Positions 1 to 7,096 of a stretch of 39,392 bases of DNA are shown here, piece by piece. The stretch's first letter is position 1, and every line of letters starts with the position of its first letter. The stretch spans positions 1 to 39,392 of the forward strand of contig NZ_LJJE01000089.1 in NCBI RefSeq assembly GCF_001854765.1, given 5' to 3'. The translations under genes and the position numbers were made by a program. Origin of the DNA: Vibrio sonorensis (GTDB lineage Bacteria > Pseudomonadota > Gammaproteobacteria > Enterobacterales > Vibrionaceae). Under the pieces are notes generated by a model. That model saw only the letters and a program-made list of their open reading frames with translations. It searched no databases and was not told the origin of the DNA.

Positions 1-233
1 AAGACGACGTCCTTCATCGCTTCCACTTCAAGTAGCCTCTCAGCGAGCAGTTTCTTGAGCTTGTTGTTTTCAGATTCTAACTCTCTTAGGCGTTTTGCTT
101 CGTTCACTTCCACCCCTGCAAATTTGCTGCGCCAGTTGTAAAACGTGCCCGAAGATATCCCCATATCCCGACAAATGTCGTCCACCTTAACGCCAGCCAC
201 ATAGCTCTCTAAATGATATGTCGCCAGTTGATT
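1..233 (-). pseudogene. IS3-family transposase OrfA, partial
   Basis: Reading the minus strand from about 233 to the window edge gives an uninterrupted OrfA segment. It has a helix-turn-helix core (DICRDMGISSGTFYNWR) followed by the leucine-rich helix (RLRELESENNKLKKLLAER) that multimerises OrfA in IS3-family elements, ending EVEAMKDVV at base 1. In the family OrfA binds the IS ends and OrfB, made by programmed -1 frameshifting, catalyses transposition. The N-terminal part before AGVKVDD is missing or altered, and the downstream OrfB would lie outside the window. It abuts an OrfB tail on the opposite strand near 230, so this is a rearranged remnant. Family assignment is from motif recognition only. 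Confidence 0.7.
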
Positions 234-422
234 ATACAAACCAAGCGGCGTAAACATAAGAAACTTCATCGAGACAGTGGTATTAATCTCGGGGAAAGGT
301 CAGACATCTTCGAATATATTGAGATGTTCTACAACATTAAACGGCGACACGGTTCCAATAATCAGTTGTCGCCAGTAGAGTATGAAAAGCAATATGAAAT
401 CAAGTCAAAGAGTGTCTACTGA
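230..422 (+). pseudogene. IS3-family transposase OrfB, C-terminal remnant
   Basis: The plus strand encodes the last ~45 residues typical of IS3-family OrfB integrase-fold transposases: ERSDIFEYIEMFYNIKRRH followed by NNQLSPVEYEKQY. The E in the FEYIEMFYN block is in the region of the third catalytic acidic residue, and the RRH..LSP block is the usual C-terminal signature. The upstream DDE residues are absent; residues before GERSD show no OrfB character. The fragment points away from the OrfA fragment at 1-233, so the two cannot be one intact copy. It ends three bases before the IS481-like element. Confidence 0.65.
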
Positions 423-425
423 TTT

Positions 426-1451
426 TGTGTGATTCATAGAGATGGTTTCACTTTTCTTAGCTGAAGTTCGAGCTTGTAATTCTGCTCTTGAAACCGCTCT
501 TTCTTGATCTGGTAGTTCTGAGATACCTCTTCAGATAAAGGGATTTGATCAGATATCTCAGTAATCCTGTCTATCGGGGTTAGCCCATTTAATGAGCTGT
601 GGGGCCGTTCCCAGTTGTAGTAGTGTTGCCATTCAGCTAGTAGCCGATCCAGTTCTTTCAATCCCACTGAGACATCTATAGTCGGATAGAACTCACTTTT
701 ATCTGTTTTCTGCGAGCGTTCCACTTTGCCATTCAAGTGAGGTGAGCCAGGCTTATTTGGGCGAAACTTGATTCCATAAATCATAAGTTGTTTCTGGACT
801 TTCTCAGCAAAGAATTCACGGCCTCTGTCCGTCTGAATACGCTGGATAGGAAATGACATCTCTTCCACGACACAATCATAAAGTCGACTGTATTTGCTGC
901 TGTGCGCCGAGAATAACACCTTAGAACCCGATAGCGAGAGCAGTCATCAATAGCTGTATACTGATAAATTCCAGGCGCTATTTTACAGGTGTCCATCTGG
1001 ACTCTATCACCAGGAATTGGGCGCTCATATCTTTGGAAATCTTTTTTGCGTCGGTAAGTTACGATGGGTTTGACTGATGCTTCGGATAAAACTTTATGGA
1101 GTGTCGCGGTGCTTAGGTGTATTTGGTGAAGTCGGATTAATTCCGTTTGTAAACGCCGCGCCCCTAAATTGCGTTTCTCACGCATCGTAAGGATCAATGC
1201 TCTTAGCTCATCAGTGACTTTGGCATCTGGAAATGAATGAGGGCGTCTGCTCTGGCTTTCCAAGCCTGCGATTCCAAACTGCTTATATCGCTTAGCCCAC
1301 TTGCGTAATGTTGGTCTGGAAATACCACAACGTCGACATACGAGGCCTGCATCGCCACATTCCTCATACATTTTTACCCACTGTAGTCTTTGTTGGATTT
1401 CTCTGTCCATAGACACCCAGTATAGTTGAAAGGATGTCTATGAATCACACA
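426..1451 (-). mobile_element. IS481-like insertion sequence
   Basis: The element is bounded by matching terminal inverted repeats. The left end reads TGTGTGATTCATAGAGATGG and the complement of the right end reads TGTGTGATTCATAGACATCC; agreement continues with TTTCA. The length is about 1026 bp and it holds one minus-strand transposase frame, both usual for IS481, whose ends typically begin TGT. I see no target-site duplication (GATTT on the left, CCTTA on the right), which suggests that a flank has been rearranged, perhaps together with the neighbouring IS3 fragments. Confidence 0.8.
434..1416 (-). pseudogene. IS481-like transposase, frameshifted
   Basis: The N-terminal frame (1416 down to about 882) carries a helix-turn-helix (VCRRCGISRPTLRKWAKRY), the GLESQSRRPH linker and the first catalytic Asp in RVQMDTCKIAPG. 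The C-terminal frame (to 434) carries the second Asp in IQTDRGREFFA and the Glu in HLNGKVERSQKTD, giving a full DDE triad. The two frames join if one base is added to the TTT run (minus strand) at 880-882: TVDF then continues as YDCVVEEMSFPIQ. IS481 transposases are normally one uninterrupted frame of about 320 residues, so this copy is dead as sequenced or carries a sequence error. Confidence 0.8.
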
Positions 1452-1559
1452 CCTTAGTCATAACCGCGAATATTGCGTTCGTTGCGATTTAAATCAAGAG
1501 CAACGCTTAAAGCGCTCTCTCAATCGCTACTGCTTCATGCAAAAGGTGGTAGGGGTATT

Positions 1560-2198
1560 CTATATTTCGTAAGATTGACGCTTTAATCTAGCGTATGCGT
1601 CCTTAATCTCATTTTCTTCATAACCAAGCTTTGTGTAGCTCGTGTCTTTCTCAGTGATACTTGAATAATCTAAATCAAGTAGCTTGCTTGGCTCTACTCC
1701 TAAGTGCATTAAAATCCCCGCCCAAAGGTGAAAATCCATCATGCCATCAGCTCGTTTTGCTAATAAATCGCCATGAATACCTAGCACTTGCGCTAGCTTG
1801 TTTCTTGAAAGTCCAGTAAAACTATTTAACCCGATGAACTGTTTTACAACATCCAATGATGGTGATTCATAGTTGTCAACTTTCATTATCCAGTTGTAAT
1901 CAAGCGAGACTTGTTTAGTAGATTTTTCAATGATCGATTTGCCTGTAACAAGGGCGATAAGTAACGCCCAATTACAATATTTGATATTGCTCTTATTACT
2001 CTCGCCATCTGATTTAGGCGCTCTCCAACGTCTAGGGGAGCGCTCACTAACCCCAATCATTTCGTGAATTTTTGAAATGTGTTTACCATATTTCCAAGCA
2101 ATGATAGCCCAAACTAAATTCACCTCTTGGGTTGTTGGAGCTACCCACTTCGAGCGGATTTTTAGGGTCTTAGGGTTGATTTCCATCAGTTTGTTCAT
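1560..2198 (-). CDS. two-domain HTH protein, third gene of the parAB operon
   Basis: This 212-residue protein of no named family lies directly downstream of parB with an ATGA overlap, so it is co-transcribed and translationally coupled. Residues about 17-90 contain WVAPTTQEVNLVW, a helix-turn-helix-like ISKIHEMIGVSERSPRRWR and IKYCNWALLIALV. The same pattern is seen in the 91-residue protein at 4571-4846. Residues about 125-185 (LSRNKLAQVLGIHGDLLAKR, then HLWAGILMHLGVEPSKLL) match the pattern of the 76-residue protein at 4317-4547. It therefore looks like a fused version of those two small proteins. Role inferred: regulator of the par operon or a third partition or copy-control component. A replication function cannot be excluded because no Rep is otherwise visible. 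Confidence 0.75.
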   Translation of the reverse strand: MNKLMEINPKTLKIRSKWVAPTTQEVNLVWAIIAWKYGKHISKIHEMIGVSERSPRRWRAPKSDGESNKSNIKYCNWALLIALVTGKSIIEKSTKQVSLDYNWIMKVDNYESPSLDVVKQFIGLNSFTGLSRNKLAQVLGIHGDLLAKRADGMMDFHLWAGILMHLGVEPSKLLDLDYSSITEKDTSYTKLGYEENEIKDAYARLKRQSYEI

Positions 2199-3268
2199 TC
2201 ATCCCCCCCCTTATGCACCGTTTCTTTGATTTGTTCTAACATCGCACCCGCAATCACAAACTCTACGCCATCAATATCTAAAACAATTTGTTTGTTATTC
2301 GATCTGATGAGTTTGGTAGGTGTTCTAAGGTTCTCGTATTCCAAACCTAATTGATTCTTAGTTGTAGTGTCGTCACTTTCTGAACTTGGTGATTCGTCCT
2401 GCTCAGTTTCAGAGCTGAAAGATTCACTAGGCTCTGTGCTTTCTACTGTCTCAGCTCTTGCTTCTAGCTCTAGGTCAGTTATGTTCTCTTTTTTTTCCGC
2501 TTCATCTTTTAGTGTTTTGATAAGCTTATGAAGCTCTTTTTCTGTCACACTTCCCGATTGAACATTGCTTAACGCATCACGGTACTCAATTTCGTTCAGC
2601 TCTTGGATTTGACCTAGATAAGTTAAGGTATTTAAGTTTTCAAACCCATTTTCAGCTAAGCTTTGAATTTCTAAATCAGCATTAGCTAGTTTTAACATTC
2701 GGCTGATTTTAGTTGCGTTGACACCAAACATTTTTGCTAGCTTAGATTGTGAAAGCTTAATCCCCTGTGTTTCCGCATCTTCGGTGAGCTTTTTATAACC
2801 TCTGGCGGTATCAATGAGGTTCATATCAGAGCGCCCAACATTTTCTGACATTTGGATGTGGATAATGTCGTAATCAGTCAACTTCTTAGTGATGATTTCA
2901 GATTTAACATGAGTGATACCAAGATAAGAACATGCGCTCCAACGCCCCTCGCCAGTGATGATCATGTACTCATTATCTAACTCTGGATGAGGTCTAACTT
3001 GTATCGGTTGATCATTACCATTTCTCGCCCAAACAGTCGCTCTAAGGTTTTCAACTTCTTCCTCAGTGCGCTGTTTTCTAGGTTGATTCGGATCAGGGTG
3101 TACCTTGTTTACGGGTAGCATTAACGTATCGTTTTCAGCGTAACCTAAGCTCATAGCAATATCTTCATCAACCGCTACATCACTAGCAAACTCTTGGTCG
3201 TTAAAGTCAAAATCGCCCATATCAATGAAATTATCATTTGCTTTATTCATGCTGCTACCCTCACTCAT
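2195..3268 (-). CDS. parB: ParB-family partition protein
   Basis: A centromere-binding protein of about 350 residues. The ParB/Srx N-terminal fold is visible as LPVNKVHPDPNQPRK (about 53-67), ENLRATVWARNGNDQPIQVR and the ITGEGRWSA box (about 104-112), equivalent to the GERR CTP-binding motif of the family. A helix-turn-helix follows (KLSQSKLAKMFGVNATKISR, about 171-190). An acidic Ser/Glu-rich linker (about 258-300) leads to a short C-terminal domain probably used for dimerisation. It overlaps the end of parA. Two starts are possible; the one at 3250 (MNKAND) is preceded by GAGGGT at good distance. It acts with ParA in segregation and may bind dispersed palindromes (see the TTCAGATCTGAA sites). 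Confidence 0.92.
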   Translation of the reverse strand: MSEGSSMNKANDNFIDMGDFDFNDQEFASDVAVDEDIAMSLGYAENDTLMLPVNKVHPDPNQPRKQRTEEEVENLRATVWARNGNDQPIQVRPHPELDNEYMIITGEGRWSACSYLGITHVKSEIITKKLTDYDIIHIQMSENVGRSDMNLIDTARGYKKLTEDAETQGIKLSQSKLAKMFGVNATKISRMLKLANADLEIQSLAENGFENLNTLTYLGQIQELNEIEYRDALSNVQSGSVTEKELHKLIKTLKDEAEKKENITDLELEARAETVESTEPSESFSSETEQDESPSSESDDTTTKNQLGLEYENLRTPTKLIRSNNKQIVLDIDGVEFVIAGAMLEQIKETVHKGGDE

Positions 3269-3953
3269 TTATGCCTAAGATTTCAAAAATTTGATTGTGT
3301 ACTGGGGTTAAATCATTGTTCACAAGTGCGCCTTGTTTGAACGTCCATACCCCTTGACGCTTAGCAAAAGCCTTTTTTAAATCTTCTGACGCTCGAATAG
3401 GTTTCACCGCTTTAGGTACTGGGAATTTATCAATAGCATTTAAAACTTGCTCACTGATCACGTTACCTTTCTTAGTATTGGTAGGCAGAATGAGTTGATT
3501 GATTTTACGTCTCGTTGCTTTCGCCAAACCATGAAGATTCTTAATAAAGCTGTACGTCTTACGCACTGAATCCTCAGACGGCTCGATAGGGATAACAACA
3601 AGGTCGGATTTGACGAGAATATTTTTAATCATCTTCTCAGCAAAACCGTCAAGCTCAGCGTGTTCAATCGTCAAATTGTTACCTGGCAAATCAACGACAA
3701 TGAGATCATATTGTTGACGGTATAAGCCGATTTTTTTAGCAAAATCAGGGTCACGAGCAACATCACTGATCACATCAAGATTTTCAATCTTGAACTTAGG
3801 ACTATTGGGCGCAAAAGCCCCGTCATGCTCAGCACCTATCAGCAACACTTTCTTTTGCTTTTCTGCTGCTCGGATAGCAAGCATTAGCGCATTTAGGCTT
3901 TTACCGACTCCACCTTTTGCGTTGCTCACTGCGACTATTTTAGAATTTAACAT
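3261..3953 (-). CDS. parA: ParA-family partition ATPase
   Basis: A 230-residue deviant-Walker ATPase. The P-loop AKGGVGKS (residues 12-19) has the signature lysine of the ParA/MinD class; DLIVVDLPG (about 84-92) is the second nucleotide motif and VVIPIEPSEDS (about 119-129) the region after it. It lacks an N-terminal helix-turn-helix, so it resembles the short type Ib ParAs, in which the DNA-binding partner usually regulates the operon. The usual DxDPQ of the A' motif is replaced by LIGAEHDGA, a mild oddity. A strong ribosome site (AAGGAAG) precedes the ATG and a promoter with repeated CGGTCATT boxes lies about 60-95 bases upstream. Confidence 0.93.
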   Translation of the reverse strand: MLNSKIVAVSNAKGGVGKSLNALMLAIRAAEKQKKVLLIGAEHDGAFAPNSPKFKIENLDVISDVARDPDFAKKIGLYRQQYDLIVVDLPGNNLTIEHAELDGFAEKMIKNILVKSDLVVIPIEPSEDSVRKTYSFIKNLHGLAKATRRKINQLILPTNTKKGNVISEQVLNAIDKFPVPKAVKPIRASEDLKKAFAKRQGVWTFKQGALVNNDLTPVHNQIFEILGINE

Positions 3954-4008
3954 GCTCTGTTCTTCCTTTCGGGATAGCCCACAAGGGACGTTTATCTGAC
4001 TTACTTTA

Positions 4009-4048
4009 ACTATAGATTAATGACCGCAAATATCAAGAATAATGACCG
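4009..4048 (-). promoter_or_regulatory. parA promoter with two CGGTCATT operator boxes
   Basis: On the minus strand TTGATA (4036-4031) and TATAGT (4014-4009) are separated by 16 bases, a good sigma-70 promoter for parA. CGGTCATT occurs twice, at 4048-4041 and 4026-4019, the second between the -35 and -10 hexamers, a classic repressor position. A similar arrangement is found at 9602-9642, suggesting a shared regulator. Confidence 0.7.
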
Positions 4049-4081
4049 AAATTAATTGAATTGTTTTCTAAGGTTCTTTGG

Positions 4082-4310
4082 TTATTCTTTGTTATCAATA
4101 TCTAACCCTAACCCCCACTGAGCCTTTTCTACTAATTGTTTATCGGTTAAATACCCTGATTCTAACAGGAACCCTAACGCCTCATGTTGACGATCACATG
4201 ATGATTCTAGCAATAGCAAACAAACCGCCTAGTAATAGCACTGATAAGACCGCCCATTTGTGGAACTGAATTAGCTTGTTTTCGGGCTTCATTAATAGAC
4301 ACACAAGCAT
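4082..4310 (-). other. small membrane-protein reading frames, probably one frameshifted gene
   Basis: Two short minus-strand frames sit between the 76-residue regulator and parA. The first (4310 or 4292 to 4194) would encode MKPENKLIQFHKW followed by a hydrophobic stretch (AVLSVLLLGGLFAIA), a single membrane segment. The second, offset by one base and ending at 4082, reads CDRQHEALGFLLESGYLTD and QLVEKAQWGLGLDID, which looks like genuine protein but has no clear ATG start. Together they resemble one membrane-anchored protein of about 70 residues split by an indel near 4210-4225. Unlike the other frameshifts here, joining the frames would need one base removed or two added. Function unknown. 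Confidence 0.35.
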
Positions 4311-4313
4311 CAA

Positions 4314-4329
4314 TTTTCAGATCTGAAAA
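4314..4329. repeat. palindrome containing TTCAGATCTGAA, copy 1
   Basis: A perfect 16-bp palindrome (TTTTCAGATCTGAAAA) overlapping the end of the 76-residue regulator gene. It is one of five exact occurrences of the 12-mer TTCAGATCTGAA in the window. Confidence 0.75.
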
Positions 4330-4547
4330 GTTAAAGTTAGGTTCTCACATTGAAATAATACTCGTGGTGATAGTCCAAGCGCTAAGCCAATCAAGCCATA
4401 AATCCATTTGGGGCAAACATCAGCTAAGCTCGCTCTGTAAATTGTGGTGTAATCTACGCCAATTAATTGAGCAAACTCAGATAAGCTCATTCTCAAAGCG
4501 GTAGGAATGAGATCACAATAGTTAAAATCGGGGTGGTAATTGTTCAT
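4317..4547 (-). CDS. small HTH protein (C-domain half of the 212-residue regulator)
   Basis: A 76-residue protein. RMSLSEFAQLIGVDYTTIYR reads as a helix-turn-helix, followed by CPKWIYGLIGLALGLSPRVLF. The order and spacing match the C-terminal half of the protein at 1560-2198 (LSRNKLAQVLGIHGD ... HLWAGILMHLGVEPSKLL). It follows the 91-residue gene by 23 bases in the same direction, so the pair looks like a split version of that two-domain protein. Role inferred: DNA-binding regulator. No closer family is recognised. Confidence 0.65.
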   Translation of the reverse strand: MNNYHPDFNYCDLIPTALRMSLSEFAQLIGVDYTTIYRASLADVCPKWIYGLIGLALGLSPRVLFQCENLTLTFQI

Positions 4548-4570
4548 GTTTGGTAAATCTAAATCATAAA

Positions 4571-4846
4571 TTAAATTTGGGTCGTAGCTTTAAAGCCAAG
4601 TATCGAGCGTTCTTCTACTATCGCAACAAGCAAAGCAAAGTAGCCGTATCGAATAATGCTTTTTCCATTTTTCTCATTCGCTTTAGATCGCCATCTTCTA
4701 GCAGCTCGCTCACCGATCCCAAACACAACATGCAGCTTACTAACCTCTATATCTATTTTTTCAGACGCTTTAATCCAAAGTCTATCGACTTCATCAACTG
4801 TTGGGGGAGTCCAGTTCTTAGCGTCCGTTCTCGTTGAACTATGCAC
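4571..4846 (-). CDS. small HTH protein (N-domain half of the 212-residue regulator)
   Basis: A 91-residue protein starting at a GTG (4846) that overlaps the stop of the preceding 59-residue gene, implying coupled translation. WTPPTVDEVDRLW, then VSKLHVVFGIGERAARRWR and IIRYGYFALLVAIVEERSIL parallel residues 17-95 of the 1560-2198 protein block by block. The HTH followed by RRWR and a hydrophobic helix is the shared signature, also seen more weakly at 10875-11180. Likely a plasmid-encoded regulator; target unknown. Confidence 0.65.
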   Translation of the reverse strand: MHSSTRTDAKNWTPPTVDEVDRLWIKASEKIDIEVSKLHVVFGIGERAARRWRSKANEKNGKSIIRYGYFALLVAIVEERSILGFKATTQI

Positions 4847-5018
4847 TTTTAGATTTCACAACCTTGATCATGCTTTCGATAACTTCAACCTCAATTTCAA
4901 GCTCTCTATCAAGCTCATTCGTAGTGATAAAGAGTTTATTACCAACCACCCTAATATCCTCTTTTTTAACTGGCTTAGCGCCTAGAGCATAAGAATCATT
5001 ACCGTATTTAGTATCCAT
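4839..5018 (-). CDS. small acidic protein of unknown function
   Basis: A 59-residue frame: MDTKYGNDSYALGAKPVKK followed by DIRVVGNKLFITTNELDREL and a Glu/Val-rich helix ending KVVKSKSA. It begins 7 bases after a GAGAG ribosome site and overlaps the GTG start of the next gene, so it heads a three-gene operon (59, 91 and 76 residues). I recognise no family. The IxVVGNKLFITTNEL block looks like a short beta hairpin. Support is from the operon context, the ribosome site and protein-like composition. Confidence 0.55.
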   Translation of the reverse strand: MDTKYGNDSYALGAKPVKKEDIRVVGNKLFITTNELDRELEIEVEVIESMIKVVKSKSA

Positions 5019-5058
5019 AGAAGTCTCTCATCTAATTAGAGTCATACCATAAATATAA

Positions 5059-5072
5059 TGCAAAAAGACCGT
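5059..5072 (-). repeat. 14-bp repeat shared with the oriT region
   Basis: TGCAAAAAGACCGT here is identical to 11849-11862. This copy lies about 40-55 bases upstream of the 59-residue gene, where a promoter or operator would be; the other lies in the oriT region. A common binding protein is the simplest explanation. Confidence 0.5.
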
Positions 5073-5103
5073 TCAAGATAGTTTAATGCTTTTAAACATT
5101 AGA

Positions 5104-5153
5104 GTTCGCACCACATAACAAAGCAAAAAAACGCTTTGTTATGTGGTGCGAAC
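5104..5153. repeat. perfect 21-bp inverted repeat
   Basis: Arms 5104-5124 and 5133-5153 are perfectly complementary over 21 bases (beginning GTTCGCACCACATAAC and ending GTTATGTGGTGCGAAC), with an 8-base loop AAAAAAAC. No U-tract follows on either strand, so it is not a standard terminator. It may be an mRNA 3'-end stabiliser, a protein-binding cruciform or a foldback element. Confidence 0.85.
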
Positions 5154-5157
5154 GGAA

Positions 5158-5191
5158 CAAAAACGAGCCTTAGCGAGTTTGCGTTAGGCTC
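5158..5191 (-). terminator. intrinsic terminator of the 110-residue gene
   Basis: On the minus strand GAGCCT (5191-5186) pairs with AGGCTC (5170-5165), with further partial pairing inside, followed by GTTTTTG. It starts immediately downstream of the stop codon at 5192. Confidence 0.65.
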
Positions 5192-5524
5192 TTATGAGAA
5201 GATAGGGACAGGATAGGGTAGGGGTTTTTGATTTAAAACGTATTGTCTGACTAGCCAAACGTGACCAACTTTTATATTTCCTTGAGTTTCGTTCAACCAG
5301 TAGTGAAGGTCATGGTGAGTGTTTTTATGAAGTGCTTTCAGGTATAGCTTTCTGAGCGATTGGTTATCTATCGCACTCTGATTTTGCATAACAAAAGTAG
5401 TAAGCGCTTTCACTTCTTCATCATGTCTTTTATGGTGATTAAATTGCACAAGCCCGACAGCAACCACTGCTAGCCCTGCAACAACAATATCAATAAGCAT
5501 CGTTATTATATATTCAGTGAACAC
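5192..5524 (-). CDS. small single-span membrane protein
   Basis: A 110-residue protein with one N-terminal membrane helix (about residues 8-27, TMLIDIVVAGLAVVAVGLV), then a His/Lys-rich segment (QFNHHKRHDEEV) and a soluble helical tail. The listed start is a GTG; an ATG eight codons in (5500) would leave the helix largely intact. No clear ribosome site marks either. A terminator follows directly. I recognise no family. The topology is compatible with an inner-membrane accessory protein; its position outside the tra operon gives no functional hint. Confidence 0.6.
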   Translation of the reverse strand: MFTEYIITMLIDIVVAGLAVVAVGLVQFNHHKRHDEEVKALTTFVMQNQSAIDNQSLRKLYLKALHKNTHHDLHYWLNETQGNIKVGHVWLVRQYVLNQKPLPYPVPIFS

Positions 5525-5586
5525 TTGTAATTAAATATAGGATATTTTTCAATCTAAATACACCCAACAACAAAGGAAGTTTAATA

Positions 5587-5895
5587 ATGGTTAAAGTCGC
5601 AATCATTCTCTCTGGTAGTTGTAGTGGCGTTTTCGATGGTTCAGAGCTTCACGAAACTGTTCTTACTTTTTTAGCTCTCGAAAAGCTCGGCATAAAATAT
5701 GAATCATATTCCCCAAATATTGACCAGTTTCATAGTGTTGATCACTCAAAAGGCGAACCAACAAGTGAAACACGGAATGTACTTATAGAATCAAATTGGG
5801 TTAGCAGAGGGAACACCAAAAACCTTTGAGATCTGAATGATGAACATTTTGATTCACTGGTTTTTGTTGGAGGATTTGGAGCTGTTAGTTGGTGA
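5587..5895 (+). pseudogene. elbB: ElbB-like (DJ-1/PfpI family) gene remnant
   Basis: The frame encodes the N-terminal half of ElbB, a glyoxalase-like protein of about 217 residues: VAIILSGSCSGVFDGSELHE, then GEPTSETRNVLIES and, past an in-frame TGA at 5827, DSLVFVGGFGA. From memory E. coli ElbB reads VILSGCGVYDGSEIHE, TETRNVLIEA and LIVPGGFGA. Around the TGA the spacing to GGFGA agrees without indels, so this is a true nonsense change. The frame then ends at 5895, losing the catalytic Cys region and the C-terminal half. A good ribosome site (AAAGGAAG) survives. A chromosomal gene fragment picked up by the element and now dead. Confidence 0.85.
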
Positions 5896-5978
5896 TGATT
5901 GGTTTCAGTATCGGAGGACGTAGAGATAAAGATAGCTGAAATGAGATAGAGCCGTTCAAGCGTTTTGTTCCTGCCTTT

Positions 5979-6521
5979 TTAAGCTAATACTTGCTTGGAC
6001 GGCAGCTTTACAACGGTATTGAGTTGTACGCCTGATTCACTCTTATCAAACATTTGGTCGCTGAGGTGTTTATCTAATTTAAGGTTACAAATCGCTTTGC
6101 GAATGTAAAACTTCTCAGCCGATTCGGGAAACACTTCACTTGCTATATCAAGCTCAGTTAAATGCTTGTTTGGGTTGTTAAAAAGGTAGTTAAGAAGTAG
6201 GCAGTTGTTTGAACCTTTTTGATAGTGCTTTATCACCTCTTTTGTTTCTGCATTGATTACCGAGCATGTATCAGAGCAAAAAGCGAGCCGCATATAGCCC
6301 TCTTTGATGGCGGGAAGTGGTGTCAATTCATCATCCAACATAGAATCAGAATCGTTAAAATTATTGCGATTAAATGTGATGGATTCTAAAGATATTTTAG
6401 AGGAATCTATTTTGTTATAACTAACAACAAGCAGTAAAGTTAGCACCAGTAGCACGAGAACCACCGCTTTAATTGTGTTTTTATCTAAAAACCAATCACC
6501 AATTAGAATTATCTCGGTCAT
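5979..6521 (-). CDS. membrane-anchored winged-helix protein
   Basis: A 180-residue protein with one N-terminal membrane helix (about 17-34, TIKAVVLVLLVLTLLLVVSY) and a C-terminal domain resembling an OmpR-type winged helix: NCLLLNYLFNNPNKHLTELD (about 103-122), IASEVFPES and IRKAICNLK as the putative recognition helix, ending in a GVQLNTVVKLP wing. ToxR-like regulators of Vibrio also combine a membrane segment with a winged helix, but there the DNA-binding domain is N-terminal; here the order is reversed. It is the last gene of a three-gene operon and overlaps the previous gene by ATGA. Function inferred as a membrane-linked transcription regulator. Confidence 0.6.
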   Translation of the reverse strand: MTEIILIGDWFLDKNTIKAVVLVLLVLTLLLVVSYNKIDSSKISLESITFNRNNFNDSDSMLDDELTPLPAIKEGYMRLAFCSDTCSVINAETKEVIKHYQKGSNNCLLLNYLFNNPNKHLTELDIASEVFPESAEKFYIRKAICNLKLDKHLSDQMFDKSESGVQLNTVVKLPSKQVLA

Positions 6522-7096
6522 AGTAACAGTCCTTTGTTGTTTTCTGCATCGAGTAAATCTTCTCTTATCAGAGTATTAGCTTCTGTTTGATATACAAACA
6601 TAACCTCAAAAATATCAATCATTTTGCTATCGAGTTCTCTATCTTTAGCCAGACAAATCTCGATAACATCTTGTAAAAAAGACTCAAATCTAAACAGCGT
6701 AAGATAATGATTTCCCACATAATCAATAGAGGTATTTAGTTTGTTTAATTCTTGAGCGTAAACGTCCGTTCTACGCACAAGCATTGCTTCAACAATTATT
6801 TTGACCTTTTCGGCTTCTTTCTTATCGTTAATGTCGTGTTGTGAAAGAATCGAGCGAAGTTCTCTGATTTCCCCCTCACTATGAAACCAGACAGTGTATC
6901 TAACGTGGTTGTAAGCAAGCACAGCGGATAAATAGTCGGTATGTAAAACGTTGTTTGATGAAGAAGTTAAAAGAACAAGTGATAGCGCCCAACCAAGTAT
7001 GGCGGAGAACCCTAGCGCATATTTAACCAACCGAGCATGAGGACTTGAAGTGCCTTTTGCTGCTTGCTGCTTATATATATGATCTAGTTCGAGCAT
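6518..7096 (-). CDS. single-span membrane protein, middle gene of unknown operon
   Basis: A 192-residue protein with a membrane helix at about 25-45 (YALGFSAILGWALSLVLLTS), then a largely helical soluble domain rich in charged residues (EIRELRSILSQHDINDKKEAE; YVGNHYLTLFRFESFLQDVI). No cysteines or enzyme motifs are evident. The start ATG shares bases with the upstream stop (TAATG, 7098-7094) and its own end overlaps the next start, so all three genes are translationally coupled. It may sense a signal for, or partner, the membrane-anchored winged-helix protein that follows. No known family. Confidence 0.65.
   Translation of the reverse strand: MLELDHIYKQQAAKGTSSPHARLVKYALGFSAILGWALSLVLLTSSSNNVLHTDYLSAVLAYNHVRYTVWFHSEGEIRELRSILSQHDINDKKEAEKVKIIVEAMLVRRTDVYAQELNKLNTSIDYVGNHYLTLFRFESFLQDVIEICLAKDRELDSKMIDIFEVMFVYQTEANTLIREDLLDAENNKGLLL

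Noticed and set aside
434..1416. Programmed frameshift in the IS481-like transposase
   Set aside because: IS481 transposases are made from a single frame, and the break is in a short TTT run without a usual slippery heptamer or stimulatory structure that I can see.
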